Positions 17,953-26,325 of a stretch of 64,000 nucleotides of DNA are shown in pieces (the first letter of the stretch is position 1; each line of letters begins with the position of its first letter). A program made the translations under genes and the position numbers. The DNA is from Pelomonas sp. Root405 (GTDB taxonomy: Bacteria; Pseudomonadota; Gammaproteobacteria; Burkholderiales; Burkholderiaceae_C): the NCBI RefSeq assembly GCF_001425165.1, contig NZ_LMDU01000016.1, positions 1-64,000 on the forward strand, in the 5' to 3' direction. The notes below the pieces were generated by a model that was not told the origin of the DNA, searched no databases, and saw only the letters and a program-made list of their open reading frames with translations.

Positions 17953-17975
17953 CACCTCCAACAACGATGGAGGTG
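17953..17975 (-). promoter_or_regulatory. Hairpin masking the first Shine-Dalgarno of the kdp operon
   Basis: On the minus strand CACCTCCA (17975-17968) and TGGAGGTG (17960-17953) form a perfect 8-bp stem with a 7-base loop. The 3' arm is the GGAGGTG ribosome site of the first ORF, whose ATG follows two bases after the stem. The structure should block initiation unless melted or bound, so translational control of kdp expression is plausible. Confidence 0.6.
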
Positions 17976-18022
17976 ATTCTGGAAATCGGGCTATCAAACC
18001 GCCGACAAGATCGCGGCGGGCG

Positions 18023-18043
18023 GCATCAAGAAAGCATCAAGAA
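18023..18043 (-). promoter_or_regulatory. Tandem direct repeat, candidate KdpE operator
   Basis: TTCTTGATGC occurs twice on the minus strand (18043-18034 and 18032-18023), an 11-bp period. OmpR-family regulators such as KdpE bind tandem half-sites of this spacing on one DNA face. It lies 73 bp upstream of the first kdp-operon ATG, where an activator site is expected. Binding by KdpE is an inference. Confidence 0.55.
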
Positions 18044-18048
18044 GGCGG

Positions 18049-18198
18049 CCCTGGACAGGTCGTTGCGATGCAGGGCACCCTGGTTTGGGATGGGTTGCAA
18101 GGCGCAAACCGCAGCCGGGTTGATCACCCGGCGAGGATTTGCTACGCCGCAGACCGCCCAAAGCAGGGATGCGCTGCGCGCGAACGGCCTGTTCAGGG
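18049..18198. repeat. 150-bp imperfect foldback between kdp and ribE
   Basis: The sequence reads as one long inverted repeat. CCCTGGACAGGTCGTT at the left pairs with AACGGCCTGTTCAGGG at the right (two mismatches). CCCTGGTTTGGG pairs with CCCAAAGCAGGG (one mismatch), GCAAA pairs with TTTGC, and GCCGGGT/ACCCGGC closes a 5-base loop (18114-18132). Roughly two thirds of the 72-base arms can pair. It begins at the ribE stop codon. It could be a decayed foldback element (MITE-like) now serving as terminator. Confidence 0.65.
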
Positions 18199-18900
18199 TT
18201 GCCTAGCCAAGGCGAGCTGGGTGATGTCGATCCCACGCTCCCGCGCGATCGCCTCCAGCACTGGCAGCAGCGGCCCCAGCTTCTCGTCCAGCGCGTCGCG
18301 CACCGTGTCGACGACGACCTGCGTGCTGCGGTCGATCTCGATGTGGATGGCGTCGCCCATCACCTTGTCGCCGAACGTCGTCATGCGCAGCGTCTCGGGA
18401 ATCAGCCAGACCTCGAACCAGCCCGAGCCGTCGCGCTCGCGCTGCGCCTCGGCCACGGTCAGGCTGCAACCGTTGACGCCGATATAGCCCTTGGCGAAGA
18501 CATAACGCATCCACGGCGCGGGCACGGCGAAGCGGATGACGTGGTTGTTGTCGGGGCGGCGGATCTCGGCGATGCGGGCAGACACGTCGACATGGCCCGA
18601 CAGCGGATGGCCGCCGATCTCGGCGCCGTCCCTGGCGGCGCGCTCGACGTTGAGCCCGGAGCCGACCTTCAGCCCGCCCAGCGTCGTCAGCTTCATCGTC
18701 TGGCCCATCACGTCGAACAGCGCCACGTCAGGCGCCGGCCGCTCGGTGACCGTCAGGCAGACGCCGTCGCAGGAGACGCTGGCACCGATGGCCAGCTCCT
18801 CGTCGAAACCGGTCGGCAACCTCAAAGCCAGCGTGTGCAGGCCCTCGCGGGCGTGGATGGAGTCAACCCGCGCCACGCCCTGGACGATGCCGGTGAACAT
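18193..18900 (-). CDS. ribE: Riboflavin synthase, alpha chain
   Basis: 235 residues starting [12 protein letters not shown], the canonical start. Two tandem lumazine-binding domains (about 1-97 and 98-200) are seen, with GHPLSGHVD and the second-repeat [11 protein letters not shown] motif. It dismutates two 6,7-dimethyl-8-ribityllumazine molecules to riboflavin in the cytosol. The C-terminus is about 20 residues longer than the E. coli enzyme. No FMN riboswitch lies upstream; the gene instead overlaps the ArsC-like gene by one base (TGATG at 18898-18902), so it is translationally coupled to it. Its 3' end runs into the foldback at 18049-18198. Confidence 0.93.
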   Translation of the reverse strand: MFTGIVQGVARVDSIHAREGLHTLALRLPTGFDEELAIGASVSCDGVCLTVTERPAPDVALFDVMGQTMKLTTLGGLKVGSGLNVERAARDGAEIGGHPLSGHVDVSARIAEIRRPDNNHVIRFAVPAPWMRYVFAKGYIGVNGCSLTVAEAQRERDGSGWFEVWLIPETLRMTTFGDKVMGDAIHIEIDRSTQVVVDTVRDALDEKLGPLLPVLEAIARERGIDITQLALARQP

Positions 18901-19256
18901 CAGCGACTCTCCTTCTTGCTGGCAAACGCCTCGGGTGTGAAGCTCAGCGTCAGGCTGCCGTCTGCCCAGCGCACGACGGGGCGCTTGATGACGCTGGGCT
19001 CGGCCAGCATCAGCGCGGTGGCCGAGGCATCGTCGACGACAGCCGCCTTGGTGGCGTCGTCGAGCTTGCGCCAGGTGGTGCCGGCGCGATTGACCAGTTT
19101 GTCGCGCCCGAAGGCCTTCAGCCATTCGGGCAGCTGATCCGCAGGAACGCCCTGCTTCTTGAAGTCGTGGAAAGCGGTTTGCAGGCCTTGTTCGGCCAGC
19201 CAGGCGCGGGCGCGCTTGACGGTGTCGCAGTTGGGGATGCCGTAGACGGTGATCAT
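18900..19256 (-). CDS. ArsC/Spx-like thioredoxin-fold protein
   Basis: 118 residues. N-terminal [20 protein letters not shown] carries a single redox cysteine at position 10 in the ArsC/Spx/YffB arrangement, followed by the helical ArsC-family insert and the conserved RPVVRW strand. The family includes glutaredoxin-dependent arsenate reductases and YffB-like thiol reductases. Having only the first Cys and no ars genes nearby argues for a YffB-type role. The ATG at 19265 is an alternative start. It is divergent from aat, only 24 bp apart, and upstream of ribE. Confidence 0.85.
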   Translation of the reverse strand: MITVYGIPNCDTVKRARAWLAEQGLQTAFHDFKKQGVPADQLPEWLKAFGRDKLVNRAGTTWRKLDDATKAAVVDDASATALMLAEPSVIKRPVVRWADGSLTLSFTPEAFASKKESR

Positions 19257-19280
19257 GGGCGCCATGTTAAGTTGACGCCC

Positions 19281-20012
19281 ATGATCGACTGGCTCGACGA
19301 CGCGACCCTCGACTTCCCGCCCAGCCACCGGGCGCTCGGCCCCGAGACCGATGCGCCAGGCCTGCTCGCCGCCGGCGGCACGCTGACCCCCGAGCGGCTG
19401 CAGGCCGCCTACAGCCGCGGCATCTTTCCCTGGTATGGCCCCGGCCAGCCGCCGCTGTGGTGGGCGCCCGACCCGCGCATGGTGCTGCAGACGGCCGACT
19501 TCAAGCTGTCCCGGTCGTTGCGCAAGGCGGTGCAACGCTTTGCCGCCACACCCGGCTGCGAGATCCGCATCGACCACGACCGCAGCGCCGTGCTGCAAGC
19601 CTGCGCCAGCGCGCCGCGCGAGGGGCAGTCGGGCACCTGGATCGTGCCGGAGCTGCAGGCCGCTTACCTGGCCTGGCCGGCCATGCACAGCATCGAGACC
19701 TGGGTGGACGGAGAGCTGGCGGGCGGGCTCTATGGCGTCAATCTCGGCCGCATGTTCTATGGCGAATCCATGTTCATGCGCCGCACCGATGCCTCCAAGA
19801 TCGCCCTGTGTGCGCTGGTCTGCCTGTGCCGCGAGTTCGGCATCCCGTGGATCGACTGCCAGCAGAACACCCCGCATCTGGCCTCGCTCGGCGCCGCCGA
19901 AGTACCGCGAAGCGTGTTCGAAGCCCATCTTGCCGCCCACGTGGGCGAACCCTCGCCGGGTGCGTGGACCTATCATCCGGACTACTGGCACCGGTTGCTG
20001 AATACGACGTGA
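19281..20012 (+). CDS. aat: Leucyl/phenylalanyl-tRNA-protein transferase
   Basis: 243 residues. Conserved Aat motifs are present: [10 protein letters not shown] near 38-47, [28 protein letters not shown], and [16 protein letters not shown]. It adds Leu or Phe to proteins with N-terminal Lys or Arg, marking them for ClpAP. The start codon ATG 19281 begins [14 protein letters not shown]. It shares GTGA with the next gene, bpt, so both N-degron transferases are made together. Confidence 0.96.
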   Translation: MIDWLDDATLDFPPSHRALGPETDAPGLLAAGGTLTPERLQAAYSRGIFPWYGPGQPPLWWAPDPRMVLQTADFKLSRSLRKAVQRFAATPGCEIRIDHDRSAVLQACASAPREGQSGTWIVPELQAAYLAWPAMHSIETWVDGELAGGLYGVNLGRMFYGESMFMRRTDASKIALCALVCLCREFGIPWIDCQQNTPHLASLGAAEVPRSVFEAHLAAHVGEPSPGAWTYHPDYWHRLLNTT

Positions 20013-20743
20013 CTCATCCCAAAGAACTGCCCCTCGCGCAGATCCAGTTCTACGCCACGGCGGCCTACCCGTGCAGCTATGTGCAGGGCCGCCAGGCGCG
20101 CTCGCAGGTCGCCACCCCCAGCCACCTGATCCACGCCGACGCCTATTCCAACCTGGTCGCAGCGGGCTTTCGGCGCAGCGGCCTGTTCACCTACCGTCCC
20201 TACTGCGACCAGTGCCGCGCCTGCATTGCGCTGCGCGTGCCGGTGACCCGCTTCGAGCCCACCCGGTCACAGCGACGCGCCTGGAAGGCGCATCAACATC
20301 TGCAGGCTAAGGTCATGCGGCTGGGCTATTCGCCCGAGCATTACGCGCTTTACCTGCGCTACCAGGCCGGACGGCACAGCGGCGGCGGCATGGACCACGA
20401 CAGCGTCGACCAGTACACGCAGTTCCTGCTCCAGTCGCGCATCAACTCGCGCCTGGTGGAGTTCCGCGAAACGATGCCCGACGGCAGCACGCCTTTGCGC
20501 ATGGTGTCTATCCTCGACATCCTCAGCGACGGCCTGTCGGCGGTCTATACCTTCTACGACCCGGACGCGCCGGGCAGCTTCGGCACCTATGGCGTGCTTT
20601 GGCAAATCAGCCAGGCGCGCGAGCTCAAGCTGAGCCACCTTTACCTCGGCTACTGGATCGAGGAGAGCCCCAAGATGGCCTACAAGGCGAGCTTCAAGCC
20701 CTACCAGATCCTGCAGAACGGCGTCTGGGAAGACGCTGTTTAG
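20009..20743 (+). CDS. bpt: Aspartate/glutamate leucyltransferase
   Basis: 244 residues from GTG 20009, which overlaps the aat TGA. The N-terminal cysteine cluster (YPCSYV, then [11 protein letters not shown] at about 56-66) is the arginyltransferase-family signature. Later regions [13 protein letters not shown] [18 protein letters not shown] and [20 protein letters not shown] are conserved. Bpt transfers Leu to N-terminal Asp or Glu in bacterial N-degron turnover. It is convergent with the PLP decarboxylase gene, leaving six bases between stops. Confidence 0.95.
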   Translation: MTHPKELPLAQIQFYATAAYPCSYVQGRQARSQVATPSHLIHADAYSNLVAAGFRRSGLFTYRPYCDQCRACIALRVPVTRFEPTRSQRRAWKAHQHLQAKVMRLGYSPEHYALYLRYQAGRHSGGGMDHDSVDQYTQFLLQSRINSRLVEFRETMPDGSTPLRMVSILDILSDGLSAVYTFYDPDAPGSFGTYGVLWQISQARELKLSHLYLGYWIEESPKMAYKASFKPYQILQNGVWEDAV

Positions 20744-20749
20744 CGCGGT

Positions 20750-22012
20750 TTAAACCAGCACTTCGGACACGGTCGGGTGCCCCAGAAAGCCTTCGGGGCT
20801 GGCGCTGCGCCCATAGGCACCGCTTTGGTAGACGACGGCCAGGTCGCCGATTTCTGCACGCGCCATGTCCATGCGGTCGGCCAGCAGGTCCAGCGGCGTG
20901 CACAGCGGGCCGACGACGCTGGCCGGCTCGGTGGCTGCTTCCTGGCGACCCTGAGGCTCGATGGACGCCGGGTAGTTCTTGCGCAGCACCTGGCCGAAGT
21001 TGCCCGAGGCCGACAGGTGATGGTGCAGGCCACCATCGGCCACCAGGAAGACCTGGCCGCGCGAAACCTTGCGGTCGACGATACGGCTGACATAGATGCC
21101 CGCCTCGCCGACAAAATAACGGCCCAGTTCGATGACCAGCTTGGCCTGCGGCAGATCGGCCTTGGCGCGCGCCTGCAGCGCGGCGAGGTTGTCAGCAATC
21201 GGCGCCAGTTCCAGCCGCGACTCGCCCGGGAAATAGGGAATGCCGAAGCCGCCGCCGAGGTTCAGGAACTTGACGGGCGACGGTGCACTCTCCGCCAGGC
21301 GCAGCGCCAGCTCATAGCTCTTGAGCTGCGCCTCGCAGATCGCCTCGGCCTTGAGGTTCTGGGAACCGGCAAACAGGTGGAATCCTTCAAAGGCGATGCC
21401 GTCGCCGCTCAGGCGACCGACCTCGGCCAGCACCTCGGGCAGCGCCTCGGCATCGATGCCGAACTGCTTGGGGCCACCGCTCATGCGCATGCCCGAGCCC
21501 TTGAGCTCGAAGTCGGGGTTGACGCGCAGGGCGACCCGCGCGGGCAGGCCCAAGCGCTGCGAGGCGCGCGCCAGCGGCGCCAGCTCGCGCACCGACTCGA
21601 CATTGACGAGCACACCCGCCGCCACCGCCTGGCCCAGTTCGATGTCGCGCTTGCCTGGGCCGGCAAAGCTGATCTCGTGCGGGTCGGCGCCGCAGTTCAA
21701 TGCGACCTGCAGTTCGCCGGCCGAGGCCACATCGATGCCATCCACCAGCCCGGCCATCAGCCCGACCAGCGCGGGCATCGGGTTGGCCTTCATGGCGTAG
21801 TGCAGCTCGATGCCCTGCGGCAGCGCCGCCCGCAGCTCGGCCACCCGCGCCTTAAGAAGCCCGCGGTCGTAGGCATAGAACGGCGTCTGCCCGACGCGCT
21901 CCGCCAGCACCGACAGGCGCTGGCCGCCGACCAGCAGCTCGCCGTTGGCGTCACGGGGGAAAAGCACGGGCGCATGCCCGAGGACGCGCTTGGTCGGGAC
22001 GGATTCAGTCAT
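20750..22012 (-). CDS. Exosortase-A-associated PLP-dependent decarboxylase
   Basis: 420 residues. Fold-type III (LysA/ornithine-decarboxylase-like) enzyme; the PLP lysine is K75 in HYAMKANP, with GGGFGIPYFPGE and the C-terminal VYQSGAYGRSASP region. Its closest class is the pyridoxal decarboxylase of exosortase-A clusters (TIGR03099-type), whose substrate is not established. It overlaps the acyl-CoA ligase by ATGA (22009-22012). With the ligase and the carrier protein it may build an amine- or amino-acyl group for the polysaccharide or its precursor; this is inference. Confidence 0.92.
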   Translation of the reverse strand: MTESVPTKRVLGHAPVLFPRDANGELLVGGQRLSVLAERVGQTPFYAYDRGLLKARVAELRAALPQGIELHYAMKANPMPALVGLMAGLVDGIDVASAGELQVALNCGADPHEISFAGPGKRDIELGQAVAAGVLVNVESVRELAPLARASQRLGLPARVALRVNPDFELKGSGMRMSGGPKQFGIDAEALPEVLAEVGRLSGDGIAFEGFHLFAGSQNLKAEAICEAQLKSYELALRLAESAPSPVKFLNLGGGFGIPYFPGESRLELAPIADNLAALQARAKADLPQAKLVIELGRYFVGEAGIYVSRIVDRKVSRGQVFLVADGGLHHHLSASGNFGQVLRKNYPASIEPQGRQEAATEPASVVGPLCTPLDLLADRMDMARAEIGDLAVVYQSGAYGRSASPEGFLGHPTVSEVLV

Positions 22013-23598
22013 GCAGGGTGGCGTTCCAGCCAGTCGGTCGAGAGGGTTTTGCGGTCGATCTTGCCATTGGGATTGCGCGGCAGCGGACCGGGGCGGGCAT
22101 CGATGCCGTGGGGCACCATGTAGGCCGGCATGCGGGCCCTGCAGGCGGCGGTCAGCGCCGCCAGGTCCAGTTCGTTCGCGCCTTCGGGCGGCGTCGCGAT
22201 GACCTGGATCGCCTGGCCCAGGGCGTCGTGGTAAACGCCGAAAGCGACGCATTCACCGACCAGGCCGGTGGCGTACAGGACCTCCTCGACCTCGGTCGGG
22301 CTGACGCGGTACCCCGAGGTCTTCATCATTTCGTCGCGGCGGCCGACGAAGTAGAGAAAGCCTTCAGCATCGCGCCTGACCGTGTCGCCCGAAAATACGG
22401 CGAACTCCGGCAGTTGCAGCCCGCCCTCGCGCCCGCCGACACCGATGGGCAGCGGCTTGTAGCGCTCGGCCGTCTTCTCGGCATCGTTCCAGTAGCCCAG
22501 GCCGACGAGGGCGCCGCGGTGCACCAGCTCGCCCGGTTCGTCCGGCGCGCATTCGCTGCCGTCCTCGCGCAGCACCAGGATCTCGGCGTTGGGAATCGCC
22601 TTGCCGATGGAGTCCGGCCGGCGGTCCACCTCCTCGGGCGGCAGATAGGTCGAGCGGAAGGCCTCGGTCAGCCCATACATCAGGAACGGCTTGGCCGACG
22701 GCACCTTGGCGCGCAGCAGGTCCAGCGTCGCGCGCGGCATGCGGCCGCCGGTGTTGGCGAAATAGCGCAGGTTGGCATCGATGGCGGCCGGCCATTCAAG
22801 CTGGGTCAGCTGGATGTAGAGCGGCGGCACGGCCGTCAGGCCCGTGACCTTCTCGCGCTCCATGGCCTTGAGCACGTCCTTGGGCAGCAGGTAGTTCAGC
22901 AGCACGACGCGGGCGCCGCTGTGAAAGGCCGTCGTCAACTGGCTGAAGCCGGCGTCGAAAGACAGCGGCAGCGCGGCCAGCAGCGTGTCGCTGGCGCGGT
23001 TCTCCAGATAGCTCGCCACGCTCTTGCCACCCGCCACCATGTTGCGGTGGGACAGCACCACGCCCTTGGGTCGGCCGGTCGAGCCCGAGGTGTAGAGGAT
23101 GGCCGTCATGTCGGTGTCGATGACACGGTGGCCGGCGCGCGCAGGGCTTTGCAGCAGTGCCGCCCAGTCATGCACGGGCACCGGCGCCGATCCCGTGCCG
23201 CCGGTCAGCACCACATGGCGCAGCGACGGGCATTGCGTCAGCACATCGCCCAGCTGCGCCAGGCGCTCGGGCGAGGTGACCAGCACGCGCACGTCGCAGT
23301 CCTGCAGGATGAAGCCAACTTGTTCGGGCTTGAGCAGCGGGTTCAGCGGCACGAAGACACCGCCTGCCGCGGGGGCGCCGAAGCTCGCGATGACGGTCTC
23401 GAACCGCTTTTCAAGGTAGATGGCGATCCGCTCGCCGCGCGCCAAGCCCAGGGATATCAGGCCGCTCGCAAAGCCGGTTACGGCAGCGTCCAGCATCCCG
23501 TAGCTCAACGTCACACCCGAATAGGTCAATGCCGGGGCGTCGGGTGTGCGCTCGGCGGCAACGGCCACCAACTCGTTCAACAGGGTCGATTCGGGCAT
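22009..23598 (-). CDS. Exosortase-A-associated acyl-CoA ligase (AMP-forming)
   Basis: 529 residues. ANL-superfamily enzyme with the P-loop YTSGSTGRPKG (about 173-183), the A5 region YGLTEAFRSTYLP, the A8 hinge near GRRDEMMKTSGYRVSP and the C-terminal catalytic Lys in PNGKIDRKTL. It adenylates a carboxylic acid and passes it to CoA or a carrier protein. The family match is the ligase of exosortase-A loci (TIGR03098-type). It is first gene of the leftward pair and divergent from the acyl carrier protein, a likely partner. ATG 23598 is the family start. Confidence 0.94.
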   Translation of the reverse strand: MPESTLLNELVAVAAERTPDAPALTYSGVTLSYGMLDAAVTGFASGLISLGLARGERIAIYLEKRFETVIASFGAPAAGGVFVPLNPLLKPEQVGFILQDCDVRVLVTSPERLAQLGDVLTQCPSLRHVVLTGGTGSAPVPVHDWAALLQSPARAGHRVIDTDMTAILYTSGSTGRPKGVVLSHRNMVAGGKSVASYLENRASDTLLAALPLSFDAGFSQLTTAFHSGARVVLLNYLLPKDVLKAMEREKVTGLTAVPPLYIQLTQLEWPAAIDANLRYFANTGGRMPRATLDLLRAKVPSAKPFLMYGLTEAFRSTYLPPEEVDRRPDSIGKAIPNAEILVLREDGSECAPDEPGELVHRGALVGLGYWNDAEKTAERYKPLPIGVGGREGGLQLPEFAVFSGDTVRRDAEGFLYFVGRRDEMMKTSGYRVSPTEVEEVLYATGLVGECVAFGVYHDALGQAIQVIATPPEGANELDLAALTAACRARMPAYMVPHGIDARPGPLPRNPNGKIDRKTLSTDWLERHPA

Positions 23599-23635
23599 GA
23601 AGCGCGGCCGGCAGGACGTCAATAAGCGGGAAAAA

Positions 23636-23702
23636 AGTATCGCATGCGCCCCCGAGGCCAAGGGGTGGCAGCCCCGGAGGCGAGGGGTCAGCCCGCTAAA
23701 CT
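23636..23702. promoter_or_regulatory. Divergent promoter region of the exosortase-A accessory genes
   Basis: Leftward: an extended -10-like TGCGATACT with GATACT at 23641-23636. Rightward: TAAACT at 23697-23702, 28 bp before the acyl carrier protein ATG. Neither has a good -35, suggesting activator-dependent expression. The 132-bp gap between the divergent starts holds no gene. Confidence 0.45.
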
Positions 23703-23730
23703 GCGCGGCTGCATTTTTGGACGCCCGCGA

Positions 23731-23988
23731 ATGGAAAAAGATCAGGTCCTCGGCCATGTGCTGGGGCTTCTCGACGATGTGCTGAGCCTGAACGGCCGCG
23801 CCCAGACCTTCAACCGGGATACTGCCCTGCTCGGCGCATTGCCGGAGCTGGACTCGATGGCCGTGGTCAGCCTGATCACCGCACTGGAAGAGCAGCTGGG
23901 CCTTGTCGTCGATGACGACGACATCGACGGCGACACCTTTGCCACCGTCGGCTCGCTGGCGGACTTCGTCGCCGCCCGCCTCGGTTGA
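23731..23988 (+). CDS. Acyl carrier protein (exosortase-A cluster)
   Basis: 85 residues, a four-helix carrier protein. The phosphopantetheine site is Ser42 in ELDSMAVV, followed by acidic helix III (VDDDDIDGDTFATVGSLADF). It most likely accepts the acyl group activated by the divergent acyl-CoA ligase. Overlap TTGA with the next hydrolase gene couples their translation. Confidence 0.93.
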   Translation: MEKDQVLGHVLGLLDDVLSLNGRAQTFNRDTALLGALPELDSMAVVSLITALEEQLGLVVDDDDIDGDTFATVGSLADFVAARLG

Positions 23989-24788
23989 CCCCTCAAGCCG
24001 ACGTCTTTTTCCTGCCCGCCGCTGACGGCGAGCAGCGGCTTTGCCTGTTCCACGCACCACCGGGCGTTGCACGCAGCAAGGTCCTCTACCTGCACCCGTT
24101 TGCAGAGGAAATGAACAAGTCGCGCCGCATGGCCGCCCTGGCCTGCCGCGCGCTGGCCGAGGCCGGACATGCCGTGCTGCAGATCGACCTGCGCGGCTGC
24201 GGTGATTCGTCGGCCGACTTTGGCGAAGCGAGCTGGGCCGACTGGCAGGCGGATGTGCGCCTGGCATTGGACTGCCTGGACAGCCGTGTTCCAGACGCCC
24301 CATTGTGGCTCTGGGGCCTGCGCGCCGGTTGCCTGCTGGCGGCGGCGGACTGGGGCCGGCCGGTCAACTACCTGTTCTGGCAACCCATGACGAGCGGCAA
24401 GCTGGCGCTGCAGCAGTTCCTGCGCCTCAAGCTGGCCGCCGAGATGGCCAGCGGTGCCAGCAAGGGTTTGATGGAGCAGATGAAGGCCGAGCTGGCCGCC
24501 GGCCGGGCGGTGGAGATCGCCGGCTACACCTTGGGCGGGGGGCTGGCCTCAGGATTGGAGGCTGCAAAGCTGAGCCCGGCAGGTCCCCCGGGCCGTGTCG
24601 AATGGCTGGAAGTCAGCACCCGCGAGGACGCCGCGCTGACGCCCGTGAGCGAGCAAGCCATCAAGGGCTGGCAGGACGCCGGTTGGGCGGTGCGGCCGCA
24701 GATCGTTCCAGGGCCGGGCTTCTGGGCCACCAGCGAGATCGAACTGGCGCCGGCGCTGATCAGCCGCACCGTGGAGGCGCTGGCATGA
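23985..24788 (+). CDS. Exosortase-A-associated alpha/beta hydrolase 2
   Basis: 267 residues; alpha/beta-hydrolase-like core (YLHPFAEEMNKSRRM, then LQIDLRGCGDSS) of the exosortase-A hydrolase-2 type (TIGR03101-like). The nucleophile elbow is atypical: WGLRAGCLLAA has Arg where Ser is expected, so hydrolytic activity is uncertain. The start is a TTG sharing TTGA with the carrier-protein stop; no better ATG lies nearby. It overlaps hydrolase 1 by ATGA at 24785-24788. The known genes of this family occur in pairs, as here. Confidence 0.88.
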   Translation: MTPQADVFFLPAADGEQRLCLFHAPPGVARSKVLYLHPFAEEMNKSRRMAALACRALAEAGHAVLQIDLRGCGDSSADFGEASWADWQADVRLALDCLDSRVPDAPLWLWGLRAGCLLAAADWGRPVNYLFWQPMTSGKLALQQFLRLKLAAEMASGASKGLMEQMKAELAAGRAVEIAGYTLGGGLASGLEAAKLSPAGPPGRVEWLEVSTREDAALTPVSEQAIKGWQDAGWAVRPQIVPGPGFWATSEIELAPALISRTVEALA

Positions 24789-25636
24789 AGGAGTCGGTCC
24801 TTAGCTTCGTTTGTGACGGTACGCCGCTGGTGGGCATCCTGGCCGAACCATCCGACCGCGCGCCGGCTGACGTGGGCGTGCTGATCATCGTCGGCGGCCC
24901 GCAGTACCGCGCAGGCAGCCACCGCCAGTTCACGCTGCTGGCACGTCACCTCGCCGCCAACGGCTTCGCCGCGCTGCGCTTCGATTACCGCAGCATGGGC
25001 GACAGCCCCGGCGAGGCGCGCGACTTCCTCGGCGTCGACGCCGACATCGCCGCCGCCATCGCCGCCCTGCTCGCCGCCCGCCCTGCGCTCAAGCGCGTTG
25101 CGCTCTGGGGCCTGTGCGACGCCGCCTCGGCCGCCCTGCTCTACCTCGAATCGACCCGCGACCCCCGGGTGGCGGGCGTTGCCCTGCTCAACCCCTGGGT
25201 CCGGTCCGCCGCCACGCTGGCGCAGACCCATGTGAAGCACTACTACTGGCGCCGCCTGCGCGAGCCCGCGTTCTGGCTGAAGTTGCTGAAGGGCGGCGTC
25301 GGCAGCGCGGCCTTGCGCGGGCTGGCGAGCAACCTGCGGCTGGCGCGCGGCGCAGGCCAGAAGCCCGACTCCCGCAGCTTCCAGGACCGCATGGCGGAAG
25401 GGCTGCGCGGCTTCGACGGGCCGGCATTGTTGGTGCTGAGTGGCGATGACTACACTGCCAAGGAGTTCATCGAGCACAGCAGCAGCTCGCCAGTTTGGCG
25501 CACCTTGCTGCAGGCGCCCACATTGCAGACGCGCCCTTTGCCGGGCGCCGACCACACCCTGTCAAATTCCACGCATCGCCAAGATACCGAGGCACAGACG
25601 CTGACATGGCTAAAGAACATTTGCGCACTGGATTGA
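24785..25636 (+). CDS. Exosortase-A-associated alpha/beta hydrolase 1
   Basis: 283 residues. Alpha/beta hydrolase with GGPQYRAGSHRQFTLLARHLA and FDYRSMGDSPGE, typical of the hydrolase-1 family in exosortase-A loci (TIGR03100-like). Its elbow WGLCDAASAALLY has Cys where Ser is common, and GADHTLSN supplies the likely catalytic His. The 3' end overlaps the TPR gene by 31 bp. Confidence 0.9.
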   Translation: MKESVLSFVCDGTPLVGILAEPSDRAPADVGVLIIVGGPQYRAGSHRQFTLLARHLAANGFAALRFDYRSMGDSPGEARDFLGVDADIAAAIAALLAARPALKRVALWGLCDAASAALLYLESTRDPRVAGVALLNPWVRSAATLAQTHVKHYYWRRLREPAFWLKLLKGGVGSAALRGLASNLRLARGAGQKPDSRSFQDRMAEGLRGFDGPALLVLSGDDYTAKEFIEHSSSSPVWRTLLQAPTLQTRPLPGADHTLSNSTHRQDTEAQTLTWLKNICALD

Positions 25637-26322
25637 CTTGGGCTGTAGCCGCGCTGGCGGTTACAGGTTTCGCGGGCGTCGCAGGCGCACAACCGACCGG
25701 CGAGCCTCCCTGTGGCTCCCTGCAGTTTCATTACGGCCCGTTCGACTTCCGCCGCACAACGCCCTACTCCCGTCAGATTGTGGAGCGCGCCCATTTCACA
25801 CACGGTGTCGAAACCCTGACCAAGGGCATGACGGGGCCTTTCGGCGGCGACATCGCGTACACGCTGAACGCGTATCCGAACCACCCCAGAGCATTGGCAG
25901 CGATGGAAAGGCTGGCCGAGAAGGAGAAGAAGGACCCGCCAACCAGTTCCGTCTATACCGTCGCCTGCCTGTACGAGCGGGCGCTGCGCTTCCAGCCCGA
26001 CGACCATGTCGTTCGCATGCTTTTCTCGAACTACTTGTTCAAGCGTGGCAAGGACGACGAGGCGCGCAGGCATCTCGACTATGTGGTTAGCACTACATCA
26101 GACAACCCAATAGCGCAGTTCAATGCGGGCATGCTCTACATCGACATGAAGGTGTACGACAAGGCCCTTGAGCAGGCGCACAAGGTGATGGCCATGGGGT
26201 TTGATCGGCCCGAGCTGAAGAACCGGCTGGCCGCAGTGGGTCAATGGGTCGAACCACCTGCCGCCGCCGCAAGCTCGGTCAGTGATCCTCAGCCCACTCC
26301 GGCCTCGGCAGCCAGCCGCTGA
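25606..26322 (+). CDS. Exported TPR protein of polysaccharide/exosortase loci
   Basis: 238 residues. Signal peptide MAKEHLRTGLTWAVAALAVTGFAGVAGA. The conserved block CGSLQFHYGPFDFR then GGDIAYTLNAYPNHPRAL marks a family common beside exopolysaccharide genes. Residues 120-215 form two to three TPR-like helix pairs (ALRFQPDDHVVRMLFSNYLFK, NPIAQFNAGMLYIDMKVYDKAL). It is probably a periplasmic or surface scaffold. It starts inside the 3' end of hydrolase 1, so it is translationally coupled. Confidence 0.85.
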   Translation: MAKEHLRTGLTWAVAALAVTGFAGVAGAQPTGEPPCGSLQFHYGPFDFRRTTPYSRQIVERAHFTHGVETLTKGMTGPFGGDIAYTLNAYPNHPRALAAMERLAEKEKKDPPTSSVYTVACLYERALRFQPDDHVVRMLFSNYLFKRGKDDEARRHLDYVVSTTSDNPIAQFNAGMLYIDMKVYDKALEQAHKVMAMGFDRPELKNRLAAVGQWVEPPAAAASSVSDPQPTPASAASR

Positions 26323-26325
26323 CCG

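Noticed and set aside
18193..18900. FMN riboswitch control of riboflavin synthase
   Set aside because: The gene is directly coupled to the upstream ArsC-like gene (one-base overlap), leaving no leader for a riboswitch.
18900..19256. Arsenate reductase in an ars operon
   Set aside because: Only one cysteine of the catalytic set is visible and no ars genes are nearby, so a specific arsenate role is not supported.
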